This document shows, one piece after another, positions 14,026 through 28,019 of a DNA stretch of 64,000 bases. Every line of letters begins with the position of its first letter. The first letter of the stretch is position 1. Origin of the DNA: Sipunculus nudus (Eukaryota; Annelida; Sipuncula; Golfingiida; Sipunculidae). The DNA lies in assembly GCA_026874595.1 (NCBI GenBank), contig CM049319.1, positions 61,204,917-61,268,916 of the forward strand. Direction: 5' to 3'. The notes beneath the pieces are model-generated. The model searched no databases, was not told where the DNA came from, and was given only the letters and a program-made list of their open reading frames with translations. The translations under genes were made by a program, and so were the position numbers.

Positions 14026-16135
14026 TGCTCAGTGCCAGTCCAGGTGTGTCTGTATGGTCTGCTCTGCAAGTCCAGGTGTCTGTATGGTCTGCTCTACTTC
14101 TCAAGGTGTAACTCTATGATCTGTTCTACCTGTCCAGGTGTGTATCTATAGTCAGCTATATCTGTCCAGGTTTGGCTCTTTGGTCTGCTCTACCTCTCCA
14201 GGTGTGTCTCTATGATCTGTTCTACCTGTCCAGGTGTCACTGTGTGACTCTATGATCGGTTCTTCCACTCCAGGTGTGTCTCTGTGATCTGCTATACCTG
14301 TCCTGGTGAGCTCTATGATCTACTCTACCTGTCCAGGTGTGCCCCTATGGTCTGCTCTACCTGTCCAGGTGTGTCTCTAGAACTGCTCTACCTGTCCAGG
14401 TGTGTCTCTCTGATCTGCTTTACCTGTCAAGGTGTGTCCTATGACCTGCTCTACCTGTCTAGGTGAGTCTCTATGGTTTGCTGTACCAGTCCAGGTGTGT
14501 CCCTATGGCCTGCTCTACCTGTCCAGGTGTGTCTAAGTGATCTGCTCTACCAGTCCAGGTGTGTCTCTGTGATCTGCTCTACCAGTCCAGGTGTGTCTCT
14601 ATGATCAGCTCTACCATTATTGGCAAATCTTTATGGTCTGTTCTATATGTCCAGGTGTGTCTTTCATCTGCTCTAGCTGTCCAGGTGTGTCTCTCTGATC
14701 TGCTTTACCTGTCAAGGTGTGTCTCTATGGTCTGCTGTACCAGTCCAGGTGTGGCTCTTTGGTCTGCTCTACCTTTCCCGGTGTGCCTCTATGACCTGTT
14801 CTACCTGTCTAGGTGTGGCTCTATGGTCTGCTCTACCTGTCAAGGTGTGACTCTATGGTCTGCTGTACCAGTCCAGGTGTGGCTCTTTGGTCTGCTCTAT
14901 CTTTCCCGGTGTGCCTCTATGACCTGTCCTACCTGTCTAGGTGTGGCTCTATGGTCTGCTCTACCTGTCAAGGTGTGTCTCTATGGTCTGCTCTACCTGT
15001 CCAGGTGTGTCTGTATGGTCTGCTCTATATGTCCAGGTGTGTCTCTATGGTTGGCTGTACCAGTCCAGGTGTGACTGTATGGTCTGATCTACCTGTCCAG
15101 GCATGTCTACATGGTCTGCTCTACCACTCCAGCTGTGAATCTTTGGTCTGCTCTACCAGTCCAGGTGTGTCTCTATGATCTGCTCTAACTTTCAAGGTGT
15201 GTGTCTATGGTCTGCTCTACCAGTCCAGGTGTGGCTCTTTGATCTGCTCTCCCTTTCCAGGTGTGTCTCTTTGATCTGGTCTACCAGTCCAGGTGATTCT
15301 GTATGGTCTACCCTACCTGTCAAGTTGTGTCTCTATGATCTGCTCTACCAGTCCAGGAGTGTCTCCAAGTTCTGCTTTACCAGTCCAGGTGTGTGTCTAT
15401 GGTCAGCTCTACCTCTCCAGGTTGACTCAATGATCTGCTCTACCAGTCAAGGTGTCTCTATGATCCAGCCTACCTGTCTAGGTATAGCTCTAGTCTTTGC
15501 TCTACATGTCAAGGTGTGGTTCTATTGTCATGCAGCTGTACCTATTCAGGTGTGTCTCTATGGTAAGCTCTACCTATCAGGTGTGGGTCTATGATCTGTT
15601 CTACCTGTCAAGGTGTGGCTCTATGGTCATTCAGCTGCACATATTCAGGTGTAGGTCTATGATCTGTTCCATCTGTCAAGGTGTGGCTCTATGGTCATTC
15701 AGCTGTACCTATTCAGGTGTTTCTCTATGGTAAGCTCTACCTATCAGGTGTTGGTCTATGATCTGTTCTACCTGTCAAGGTGTGGCTCTATGGTCATGCA
15801 GCTGTACCTATTCAGGTGTTTCTCTATGGTAAGCTCTACCTATCAGGTGTGGGTCTATTATGGTTCCACCTGTCAAGGTGTGGCTCTATTGTCATTCAGC
15901 TGTACCTATTCAGGTGTTTCTCTATGGTAAGCTCTACCTATCAGGTGTTGGTCTATGATCTGTTCTACCTGTCAAGGTGTGGCTCTATGGTCATTCAGCT
16001 GTACCTATTCAGGTGTTTCTCTATGGTAAGCTCTACCTTTCAGGTGTTGGTCCATGATCTGCTCTTGTTGTCCAGATGGGTCTCTGTGGTCTGCTTTCCT
16101 TTCCAGGTGTGACTATGGTCTGCTATACCTGTCCT
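14026..16135 (+). repeat. 32-bp minisatellite array (about 65 units)
   Basis: The array is built from a roughly 31-32 bp unit with the conserved pieces GGTCTGCTCTACCTGTCCAG and GTGTGTCTCTAT. Variants change CTGT to CAGT, CCAGG to CAAGG and GGTCTG to GATCTG. Because 32 is not a multiple of 3, each reading frame passes through all three phases and repeats every 96 bp (32 residues). No phase contains a stop, so long open frames run through the array (for example 14,559-15,074). The peptides are low-complexity (CPGV, YLSRC, ALPVQV) with no signal peptide or start context, so I treat the open frames as a by-product of the repeat. Confidence 0.92.
15500..16066 (+). repeat. 99-bp higher-order unit within the minisatellite
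   Basis: From about 15,555 the 32-bp units are fixed as a three-part compound. Successive GGTCTAT anchors lie at 15,654, 15,753, 15,852, 15,950 and 16,049, giving 98-99 bp spacing. The compound contains a distinctive variant with TCATTCAGCTGTACCTATTC. Since 99 is a multiple of 3, the frame stays constant and repeats every 33 residues. This is local amplification of a trimer of the basic unit. Confidence 0.88.
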
Positions 16136-17338
16136 GTTTGGGCCGAAGGTGCTCAACGGGCAGAATAACTCACTGACGCAGTATGTCTGTGTGTCAGACA
16201 CAAGTTATCTGTTGTTTACACACACAGCAGCACCTTAGGATCAACTATGTCTTGGCTCATACAAACACACTTGAAATCAATGAAATTGCCATTGCAAAAA
16301 TGACAATGTATTATACAGAAGCCACTTATCCTGTTGCCACACCAGGTTATGAATATAGCGTTCAGGGTGAACTGTCATGACAAATGTTTCAGGCTCAAGG
16401 TTTACAAGAGGATATGAACTAAATAATATGAAAAAAAAAAAACACACACATAATGGTTACAGCTGATGTTTTTGCAACTAGAGAAAGCTTTCTTTAAAAC
16501 ATTGCAATGTTTGTGTGTGTCTTAATATGCATGTGGCTTCAGTGTGGTGCCTTATTCTTTAATAATCATGCACTTGATCTTAATCAATTAAGGTGTATAT
16601 AAGTACCAGAAACTCTCAGGGGGGGGGGGGGGGGGGTCTGCCAGTCAGGCAATCTGCCTGAAGTGAGGAAAAAGCAATTTGTCAACAGTGGTTAATAGGG
16701 AAAGGTAATCTTGTAAGGTGTGTTTTGTTTATTGCCAGTGACTTAAAAGGTTGATGAATGAACGATGTATCAATTGTAGCACAACTATAAATAGCAGGCA
16801 TTAATAAAGCCACTGTAATGTACACTAGCAGGCTTGCTGTCAGTAAGAATTGTTCATTTTGCTTCAAAAGGCCTCTTGATTTACAGCTTTATATTCAGTT
16901 AAATCAGGCTTGGCTCCCAAAGAGCTTGCTTCACTGTGAAATTGATCATAAATGCATTTTCTCAGTAGTCTACTCTGCTTTGTAAAGGTGTTTTTTATGG
17001 GTTATTATGAAGTTCTTAGTGCTATCTCATCAGTCATATTATGATTACACCTCTTTTACTGTGTTATATCACTCTGTCACTCTGACAGGAACTGAAGTGT
17101 TTAACCTAAAGCCCAGGAGTAATATACACTATGTAAGGAATATAAAGTATGAAGATATAATGACAGAAGTTGTCATTTAACCTACACACAGAACACAAGT
17201 TGTGTAATCCCTGATGTCCATGTGTCTGTTTGTGTGTCTTCATAATTTCTCATAATCAATGAATCAATCATATCCTATTACAATTTGAGCACTTAGGCAC
17301 GGTCCAAAAAAAGTGTTACTCCAGTTTTAACTAATATG
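16136..17338. other. Non-coding DNA
   Basis: Unique-looking sequence with an 18-nt run of G at about 16,619-16,636 and no recognised gene. Confidence 0.5.
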
Positions 17339-17573
17339 CTGATACAAGTTTCTGATACAAACTCTCTATGCTGAAAGTTCTCACCTTGACGCTATCATTA
17401 AGAGAACTGATACAAACTCTCTATGCAGAAAGGTACTCACCTGGACACTATCCTTAAGAGTAATGTTACAAACTCTCTATGCAGAAAGGTTCTCACCTGG
17501 AGGCTTTCCTTAAGAGTACTGATACAAACTCTCTATGCAGAAAGGCTCTTACCTGGATGCTATCCTTAAGAGA
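17339..17573 (+). repeat. Outlying block of the 56-bp satellite (4 units)
   Basis: Four consecutive units with the signature CTGATACAAACTCTCTATGC, AGAAAGG, TCTCACCTGGA and CTATCCTTAAGAG. They match the main array that starts 2.3 kb further on, in the same orientation. They carry private variants (AGAACTGATAC, AGTAATGTTAC, GAGGCTTTCC), so the block is older or not homogenised with the main array. Confidence 0.95.
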
Positions 17574-19836
17574 TACAATGAAACTGCCATATTCATATTC
17601 GTATTCAAATACATTTCCAAAGCATTCGCACCATGTCTAGTATTTATTCAGTTTTAGCCAAACAAAGATGTTGAGAATCCAGAATATACAAAATTCAAAA
17701 ATTTAAATAATGATCATAAGTGCCTGGTTTTATGGCTTTTATTTATATTAAATAAAAATAAATGTAATATATTCATGTTGGACTACTTTCACATCAATCT
17801 ACACACTAGACACAATAGGAATCTAAATTAATATTATCAACTGCATCTTTGTCTATCATTAATTTCCTTCATATGATCCCTAATGATTAGTAATGAATAT
17901 TATGATTTATTTTTTATCATTAAAGTTTCACTGAAAAATACCATAGGTGACTGCATGGTGTTATTTGGAATAACATTGACAATGACATTCTATCCATCCA
18001 TAGAAGATTCTTACATCATCAGTAACTGCAAGTTAATTTTCTGTTACTCATCAACTAACAAATTCCTTTGCTATTAATTTTTCTTTAATTTGTTATAAAA
18101 AACCAATCCAGGCTTATTTCAGCAGATACACGTAGTCGCTTGTCAACATCTGATCCTTAATGAAACAAATTCCCATTTCCACATGCTTATTCTTTTGTAA
18201 TGCAAGTGTAGTGTCAGATGAAACCTTAAATAAGGAGTAGAGGACCAGGCCCATTAAACAAAGTGCTCATAACCTCTGTGTGAGTGTCCTTGGCCTTTAT
18301 ATCACATGGCCTTATTAAATTCATACAAATGAATTGCTTTCTGGATTGTTCTGAAAAATATTATGTTTATATGTCAATATTTAATTAAGTGGTGTTTACA
18401 GCACATGAAAATGAATGTTTCTTTTTCTGATTTTGTCAATGCAAATGTTTACAGGTGAGCACTGGGTCCTTGGGCCCTTGTATCCCTCCACAGCTGTATC
18501 CTTGATTTACTAGATTCACTGCAGTGATGTTTGTGTAATTAGTTTTTGTTCAAAATGTTTAGTACTTGCATTGTTCATATATACATGTCACACATGTACT
18601 TGAAAAGTAATTATCCAGCATTGATGCATTATACCTGGTGTACATATATTTCATTGCACAGGTTTGCATTAGGCCTGTAGGCCTTGTTACACTTGTATGG
18701 CATTTAGAAGGGCATATGATAAACTAAATCATAGCTAAATTTTATGAGCATATGTGTGAAGGACTCCAAAGGAAAAATTACCTGACTGGTTGAAATTTTT
18801 GGGCAAAGTAACTGCAAACCTCTCTTCAATTTTATCAAAAATCGGTTGCGTTTCTAAGCATTCACCGAAATTGTGACAGATGGTTTAAAACAAGCAATGA
18901 GCTACAGTATTTAATGTTTACTTTTCCTCAAAGAGCAACTTTTGAGAATTGTGTAATGAAACATTCTAAGCAATATTCTGACTTTTGAGCCCTCTAGCAA
19001 GACTTTGAAAAATTCATGTTATTTTCGAAAATGAAAGAAAGGCAGCAGTAGTACCGTGTAGGGCTTTTTGGGTAGAAGCTTTTTCTTTTAATGACTAAGA
19101 GTTCGGCAGATATAGCTTTAAAACATAGCCAATACATGTAGTCCAACAAATAATATGGTATTATGTGGTTACTGCAGCATTTGTGTGCTGATAAAGGTTT
19201 ATGTAGGTTTGTAGCTGATCAGCATGTCACAGGGCACATTCAGAAATGACATCAACAAGTAATTTTGGGGCCTCCTGCTGACTCTGAATTTTGCAACTTG
19301 CAAATAGCAGCACTAGAAAGGGCATATTCTTAGCTTTCTGTTGTTGATATATAGAACATACACTTTAGCTTTAAGCGGTATTAGCTTCTTGTCAGAAACC
19401 CTGATATTTTGTGAAAATGGACTACCATACAAAATGTGACTGTGTACAAGTGTATCACTGAGACCAGGGTAACCAGTTCAAGCTGGCAGGGTGTGAATGT
19501 AAGTGGGGTGTCACAGCCTTGTGAGAAGGTCAGTGGAATTTCTTATTAATTGCTCCCTGGGGCAAACATATGTAGGGCTATTAAGGCTGACAGCACACGT
19601 GCTGCCAGCTTATGCATATTTATATCAGTGGAAACCCTGCAGACTTTACAGGTCGAGGATTCTCATGTAGTCCTTACCCCTTAGTGATAGTGGGGCCCCC
19701 TGGAGAAAGAAAGTAAACTATTTGCACCACACAGAAGATGCCAATACATGAATTATAAAATGATCACTGAACATTAATAAAGGTGATACCAAAAAAAATT
19801 TTAAAAAAAATTATTCCTCGACCTGTTGCAGGTCTA
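17574..19836. other. Non-coding DNA between two satellite blocks
   Basis: AT-rich, with no gene or tandem structure recognised. A less AT-rich stretch lies near 19,440-19,690. Confidence 0.5.
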
Positions 19837-20004
19837 ACCTGGATGCTATCTTTGACAGTCTGATACAAACTCTCTATGCGGAAAGGTTCTGACCCAGATG
19901 CAATCCATAAAGTTTACTGATACAAACTCTCTATGCAGAAAGGTTCTCGAGCAGCTGGACACTATCCTTAAGAGTACTGATACAAACTCTATGCAGAAAG
20001 GTTC

Positions 20005-20720
20005 TCACCTGGATGCTATCCTTGAGAGTCTGATACAAACTCTCTATGCGGAAAGGTTCTGACCCAGATGCAATCCATAAAGAGTACTGATACAAACTCT
20101 CTATGCAGAAAGGTTCTCACCTGGATGCTATCCTTGAGAGTCTGATACAAACTCTCTATGCGGAAAAGTTCTCGAGCAGCTGGACACTATCCTTAAGAGT
20201 ACTGATACAAACTCTATGCAGAAAGGTTCTCACCTGGATGCTATCCTTGAGAGTCTGATACAAACTCTCTATGCGGAAAGGTTCTGACCCAGATGCAATC
20301 CATAAAGAGTACTGATACAAACTCTCCATGTTGAAAGGTTTTCACCTGGATGCTATCCTTGAGAGTCTGATACAAACTCTCTATGCGGAAAGGTTCTGAC
20401 CCAGATGCAATCCATAAAGAGTACTGATACAAACTCTCCATGCTGAAAGGTTCTCACCTGGATGCTATCCTTGAGAGTATGATACAAACTCTCTATGCGG
20501 AAAGGTTCTGACCCAGATGCAATCCATAAAGAGTACTGATACAAACTCTCTATGCAGAAAGGTTCTCACCTGGATGCTATCCTTGAGAGTCTGATACAAA
20601 CTCTCTATGCGGAAAGGTTCTGACCCAGATGCAATCCATAAAGAGTACTGATACAAACTCTCCATGCTGAAAGGTTCTCACCTGGATGCTATCCTTGAGA
20701 GTCTGATACAAACTCTCTAT
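20005..20720 (+). repeat. 112-bp dimer block in the satellite
   Basis: Here a GCGGAAAGGTTCTGACCC-class unit alternates with a standard or CCATG-class unit, producing a 112-bp period (repeat phases at 20,241, 20,353 and 20,465). It is a local higher-order repeat distinct from the kilobase blocks to the right. Confidence 0.8.
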
Positions 20721-22639
20721 GCGGAAAGGTTCTCAAGCAGCTGGACACTATCCTTAAGACTACTGATACAAACTCTCTATGCAGAAAGGTTCTCACCTGG
20801 ATGCTATCCTTAAGAGTACTGATACAAACTCTCCATGCTGAAAGGTTCTCACTAGGATGCTGTCCTTAAGAGTACTGATACAAACTCGATCTCTATGTAG
20901 AAAGGTTCCCACATGAACAATATCCTTAAGAGTACTGATACAAACTCTCTATGCAGAAAGGTTCTCACCTGGATGCTATCCTTACGAGTACTGATACAAA
21001 CTCTCTATGCAGAAAGGATCTCGAGCACCATGACGGTATCATTAAGAGTACTGATACAAACTCTCTATGCAGAAAGGTTCTCACCTGGATGCTATCCTTA
21101 CGAGTACTGATACAAACTCTCTATGCAGAAAGGATCTCGACAACCATGACACTATCCTTAAGAGTACTGATACAAACTCTCCATGCTGAAAGGTTCTCAC
21201 CAGGATGCTATCCTTAAGATTACTGATAAAACTTTCTATGCTGAAAGGTTCTCACAAGGACGCTAGCCTTAAGAGTACTGATACAAACTATGCAGAAAGG
21301 TTCTCACCTGGATGCTATCCTTAAGAGTACTGATACAAACTCTCTATGCAGAAAGGTTCTCACCTGGATGCTATCCTTACGAGTACTGATACAAACTCTC
21401 TATGCAGAAAGGATCTCGACAACCATGACGCTATCCTTAAGATTACTGATAAAACTTTCTATGCTAAAAGGTTCTCACAAGGACACTATCCTTAAGAGTA
21501 CTGATAAAACTTTCTATGCTAAAAGGTTCTCACAAGGACACTATCCTTAAGAGTACTGATACAAACTTGATCTCTATGTAGAAAGGTTCCCACATGAACA
21601 ATATCCTTAAGAGTACTGATACAAACTCTCTATGCAGAAAGGTTCTCACCTGGATGCTATCCTTACGAGTACTGATACAAACTCTCTATGCAGAAAGGAT
21701 CTCGACAACCATGACGCTATCCTTAAGATTACTGATAAAACTTTCTATGCTGAAAGGTTCTCACAAGGACGCTAGCCTTAAGAGTACTGATACAAACTAT
21801 CTATGCAGAAAGGTTCTCACCTGGATGCTATCCTTAAGAGTACTGATACAAACTCGATCTCTATGTAGAAAGGTTCTCACCAGGACACTATCCTTAAGAG
21901 TACTGATACAAACTCGATCTCTATGTAGAAAGGTTCTCACCAGGACACTATCCTTAAGAGTACTGATACAAACTCGATCTCTATGTAGAAAGGTTCCCAC
22001 ATGAACCATATCCTTAAGAGTACTGATACAAACTCTCTATGCAGAAAGGTTCTCACTTGGATTCTATCCTTAAGAGTACTGATACAAACTCATTCTCTAT
22101 GTAGAAAGGTTCTCACCAGGACACTATCCTTAAGAGTACTGATACAAACTCGATCTCTATGTAGAAAGGTTCCCACATGAACAATATCCTTAAGAGTACT
22201 GATAAAACTTTCTATGCTAAAAGGTTCTCACAAGGACACTATCCTTACGAGTACTAATACAAACTCTCTATGCAGAAAGGATCTCGAGCACCATGACGGT
22301 ATCATTAAGAGTACTGATACAAACTCTCTATGCAGAAAGGTTCTCACCTGGATGCTATTCTTACGAGTACTGATACAAACTCTCTATGCAGAAAGGATCT
22401 CGACAACCATGACACTATCCTTAAGAGTACTGATACAAACTCTCCATGCTGAAAGGTTCTCACCAGGACGCTATCCTTAAGATTACTGATAAAACTTTCT
22501 TTGCTGAAAGGTTCTCACAAGGACGCTAGCCTTAAGAGTACTGATACAAACTATCTATGCAGAAAGGTTCTCACCTGGATGCTATCCTTAAGAGTAATGA
22601 TACAAACTCGATCTCTATGTAGAAAGGTTCTCACCAGGA

Positions 22640-25600
22640 TGCTATCCTTAAGAGTACTGATAAAACTTTCTATGCTAAAAGGTTCTCACAAGGACACTAT
22701 CCTTAAGAGTACTGATACAAACTCTATCTCTATGTAGAAAGGTTCCCACATGAACAATATCCTTAAGAGTACTGATACAAACTCGATCTCTATGTAGAAA
22801 GGTTCTCACCAGGACACTATCCTTAAGAGTACTGATACAAACTCGATCTCTATGTAGAAAGGTTCCCACATGAACAATATCCTTAAGAGTACTGATACAA
22901 ACTCTATGCTGAAAGGGTCTCACTAGGACACTATCCTTAAGAGTACTGATAAAACTTTCTATGCTAAAAGGTTCTCACAAGGACACTATCCTTAAGAGTA
23001 CTGATACAAACTCTCTATGCAGAAAGGTTCTCAAGCACCATGACGCTATCCTTAAGAGTACTGATACAAACTCTATGCAGAAAGGTTCTCACCTGGATGC
23101 TATCCTTGAAAGTCTGATACAAACTCTCTATGCAGAAAGGTCATGACCCAGACGCTAGCCTTAAGAGTACTGATACAAACAGTCTATGCAGAAAGGTTCT
23201 CACAAGGACGCTATCCTTAAGAGTACTGATACAAACTGTCTATGCAGAAAGGTTCTCGCCTGGATGCTATCCTTGAGAGTCTGATACAAACTCTCTATGC
23301 AGAAAGGTTCTTGAGCAGCTGGACACTATCCTTAAGAGTACTGATAAAAACTCTATGCAGAAAGGTTCTCACCTGGATGCTATCCTTGAAAGTCTGATAC
23401 AAACTCTCTATGCAGAAAGGTCATGACCCAGATGCAATCCATAAAGGGTACTGATACAAACTCTATGCAGAAAGGGTCTCACCTGGACACTATCCTTAAG
23501 AGTACTGATACAAACTCTCCATGCTGAAAGGTTCTCACCAGGACGCTATCCTAAAGATTACTGATAAAACTTTCTATGCTGAAAGGTTCTCACAAGGACG
23601 CTAGCCTTAAGAGTACTGATACAAACTATCTATGCAGAAAGGTTCTCACCTGGATGCTATCCTTAAGAGTACTGATACAAACTCGATCTCTATGTAGAAA
23701 GGTTCTCACCAGGACACTATCCTTAAGAGTACTGATACAAACTCGATCTCTATGTAGAAAGGTTCCCACATGAACAATATCCTTAAGAGTACTGATACAA
23801 ACTCTCTATGCAGAAAGGTTCTCACCTGGATGCTATCCTTACGAGTACTGATACAAACTCCCTATGCAGAAAGGATCTCGAGCACCATGACGGTATCATT
23901 AAGAGTACTGATACAAACTCTCTATGCAGAAAGGTTCTTGAGCAGCTAGACACTATCCTTAAGAGTACTGATACAAACTCTATGCAGAAAGGTTCTCGCC
24001 TGGATGCTATCCTTGAGAGTCTGATACAAACTCTCTATGCAGAAAGGTTCTTGAGCAGCTGGACACTATCCTTAAGAGTACTGATACAAACTCTATGCAG
24101 AAAGGTTCTCACCTGGACACTATCCTTAAGAGTACTGATACAAACTCTCCATGCTGAAAGGTTCTCACTAGGACGCTATCCTTACGAGTACTGATACAAA
24201 CTCTCTATGCAGAAAGGATCTCGACAACCATGACGCTATCCTTAAGATTACTGATAAAACTTTCTATGCTAAAAGGTTCTCACAAGGACACTATCCTTAA
24301 GAGTACTGATAAAACTTTCTATGCTAAAAGGTTCTCACAAGGACACTATCCTTAAGAGTACTGATACAAACTCGATCTCTATGTAGAAAGGTTCCCACAT
24401 GAACAATATCCTTAAGAGTACTGATACAAACTCTCTATGCAGAAAGGTTCTCACCTGGATGCTATCCTTACGAGTACTGATACAAACTCTCTATGCAGAA
24501 AGGATCTCGACAACCATGACGCTATCCTTAAGATTACTGATAAAACTTTCTATGCTAAAAGGTTCTCACAAGGACACTATCCTTAAGAGTACTGATAAAA
24601 CTTTCTATGCTAAAAGGTTCTCACAAGGACACTATCCTTAAGAGTACTAATACAAACTCGATCTCTATGTAGAAAGGTTCCCACATGAACAATATCCTCA
24701 AGAGTACTGATACAAACTCTCTATGCAGAAAGGTTCTCACCTGGATGCTATCCTTACGAGTACTGATACAAACTCTCTATGCAGAAAGGATCTCGACAAC
24801 CATGACGCTATCCTTAAGATTACTGATAAAACTTTCTATGCTGAAAGGTTCTCACAAGGACGCTAGCCTTAAGAGTACTGATACAAACTATCTATGCAGA
24901 AAGGTTCTCACCTGGATGCTATCCCTAAGAGTACTGATACAAACTCGATCTCTATGTAGAAAGGTTCTCACCAGGACACTATCCTTAAGAGTACTGATAC
25001 AAACTCGATCTCTATGTAGAAAGGTTCTCACCAGGATGCTATCCTTAAGAGTACTGATAAAACTTTCTATGCTAAAAGGTTCTCACAAGGACACTATCCT
25101 TAAGAGTACTGATACAAACTCGATCTCTATGTAGAAAGGTTCCCACATGAACAATATCCTTAAGAGTACTGATACAAACTCGATCTCTATGTAGAAAGGT
25201 TCTCACCAGGACACTATCCTTAAGAGTACTGATACAAACTCGATCTCTATGTAGAAAGGTTCCCACATGAACAATATCCTTAAGAGTACTGATACAAACT
25301 CTATGCTGAAAGGGTCTCACTAGGACACTATCCTTAAGAGTACTGATAAAACTTTCTATGCTAAAAGGTTCTCACAAGGACACTATCCTTAAGAGTACTG
25401 ATACAAACTCTCTATGCAGAAAGGTTCTCAAGCACCATGACGCTATCCTTAAGAGTACTGATACAAACTCTATGCAGAAAGGTTCTCACCTGGATGCTAT
25501 CCTTGAGAGTCTGATACAAACTCTCTATGCGGAAAGGTTCTGATCCAGACGCTAGCCTTAAGAGTACTGATACAAACAGTCTATGCAGAAAGGTTCTCAC

Positions 25601-27390
25601 AAGGACGCTATCCTTAAGAGTACTGATACAAACTGTCTATGCAGAAAGGTTCTCGCCTGGATGCTATCCTTGAGAGTCTGATACAAACTCTCTATGCAGA
25701 AAGGTTCTTGAGCAGCTGGACACTATCCTTAAGAGTACTGATAAAAACTCTATGCAGAAAGGTTCTCACCTGGATGCTATCCTTGAAAGTCTGATACAAA
25801 CTCTCTATGCAGAAAGGTCATGACCCAGATGCAATCCATAAAGGGTACTGATACAAACTCTATGCAGAAAGGGTCTCACCTGGACACTATCCTTAAGAGT
25901 ACTGATACAAACTCTCCATGCTGAAAGGTTCAGGACGCTATCCTAAAGATTACTGATAAAACTTTCTATGCTGAAAGGTTCTCACAAGGACGCTAGCCTT
26001 AAGAGTACTGATACAAACTATCTATGCAGAAAGGTTCTCACCTGGATGCTATCCTTAAGAGTACTGATACAAACTCGATCTCTATGTAGAAAGGTTCTCA
26101 CCAGGACACTATCCTTAAGAGTACTGATACAAACTCGATCTCTATGTAGAAAGGTTCCCACATGAACAATATCCTTAAGAGTACTGATACAAACTCTCTA
26201 TGCAGAAAGGTTCTCACCTGGATGCTATCCTTACGAGTACTGATACAAACTCCCTATGCAGAAAGGATCTCGAGCACCATGACGGTATCATTAAGAGTAC
26301 TGATACAAACTCTCTATGCAGAAAGGTTCTTGAGCAGCTAGACACTATCCTTAAGAGTACTGATACAAACTCTATGCAGAAAGGTTCTCGCCTGGATGCT
26401 ATCCTTGAGAGTCTGATACAAACTCTCTATGCAGAAAGGTTCTTGAGCAGCTGGACACTATCCTTAAGAGTACTGATACAAACTCTATGCAGAAAGGTTC
26501 TCACCTGGACACTATCCTTAAGAGTACTGATACAAACTCTCCATGCTGAAAGGTTCTCACTAGGACGCTATCCTTACGAGTACTGATACAAACTCTCTAT
26601 GCAGAAAGGATCTCGACAACCATGACGCTATCCTTAAGATTACTGATAAAACTTTCTATGCTTAAAGGTTCTCACAAGGACACTATCCTTATGAGTACTG
26701 ATAAAACTTTCTATGCTAAAAGGTTCTCACAAGGACACTATCCTTAAGAGTACTGATACAAACTCGATCTCTATGTAGAAAGGTTCCCACATGAACAATA
26801 TCCTTAAGAGTACTGATACAAACTCTCTATGCAGAAAGGTTCTCACCTGGATGCTATCCTTACGAGTACTGATACAAACTCTCTATGCAGAAAGGATCTC
26901 GACAACCATGACGCTATCCTTAAGATTACTGATAAAACTTTCTATGCTAAAAGGTTCTCACAAGGACACTATCCTTAAGAGTACTGATAAAACTTTCTAT
27001 GCTAAAAGGTTCTCACAAGGACACTATCCTTAAGAGTACTGATACAAACTCGATCTCTATGTAGAAAGGTTCCCACATGAACAATATCCTCAAGAGTACT
27101 GATACAAACTCTCTATGCAGAAAGGTTCTCACCTGGATGCTATCCTTACGAGTACTGATACAAACTCTCTATGCAGAAAGGATCTCGACAACCATGACGC
27201 TATCCTTAAGATTACTGATAAAACTTTCTATGCTGAAAGGTTCTCACAAGGACGCTAGCCTTAAGAGTACTGATACAAACTATCTATGCAGAAAGGTTCT
27301 CACCTGGATGCTATCCCTAAGAGTACTGATACAAACTCGATCTCTATGTAGAAAGGTTCTCACCAGGACACTATCCTTAAGAGTACTGAT
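22640..27390 (+). repeat. Two tandem copies of an approx. 2.39-kb higher-order block
   Basis: The order of unit classes and private variants between about 22,640 and 24,990 is repeated between about 25,040 and 27,390. Matching landmarks are 22,961/25,358, 23,576/25,968, 23,808/26,200, 24,399/26,791 and 24,685/27,077, giving offsets of 2,392-2,397 bp. Over long stretches the two copies look nearly identical; small differences include a 5-bp deletion near 25,931 in the second copy. This implies recent duplication of a block of about 42 units rather than unit-by-unit turnover. Confidence 0.85.
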
Positions 27391-28019
27391 ACAAACTCGA
27401 TCTCTATGTAGAAAGGTTCTCACCAGGACACTATCCTTAAGAGTACTGATACAAACTCGATCTCTATGTAGAAAGGTTCCCATATGAACAATATCCTTAA
27501 GAGTACTGATACAAACTCTCTATGCAGAAAGGTTCTCACTTGGATTCTATCCTTAAGAGTACTGATACAAACTCGATCTCTATGTAGAAAGGTTCTCACC
27601 AGGACACTATCCTTAAGAGTACTGATACAAACTCGATCTCTATGTAGAAAGGTTCCCACATGAACAATATCCTTAAGAGTACTGATACAAACTCTCTATG
27701 CAGAAAGGTTCTCACTTGGATTCTATCCTTAAGAGTACTGATACAAACTCGATCTCTATGTAGAAAGGTTCTCACCAGGACACTATCCTTAAGAGTACTG
27801 ATACAAACTCGATCTCTATGTAGAAAGGTTCCCACATGAACAATATCCTTAAGAGTACTGATACAAACTCTATGCAGAAAGGTTCTCATCTGGATGCTAT
27901 CCTTACGAGTACTGATAAAACTTTCTATGCTAAAAGGTTCTCACAAGGACACTATCCTTAAGAGTACTGATAAAACTTTCTATGCTAAAAGGTTCTCACA
28001 AGGACACTATCCTTAAGAG

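Noticed and set aside
14559-15074. 171-codon Cys-rich frame in the 32-bp minisatellite
   Set aside because: Several overlapping frames are equally open, peptide composition follows the DNA repeat, and the frame breaks wherever unit length changes.
21594-22004. Long open frames in the satellite (up to about 149 codons) on both strands
   Set aside because: They arise because the 56-bp unit has few stops in any phase; the same peptide pieces appear in rotated phase, and there is no domain, signal or start context.
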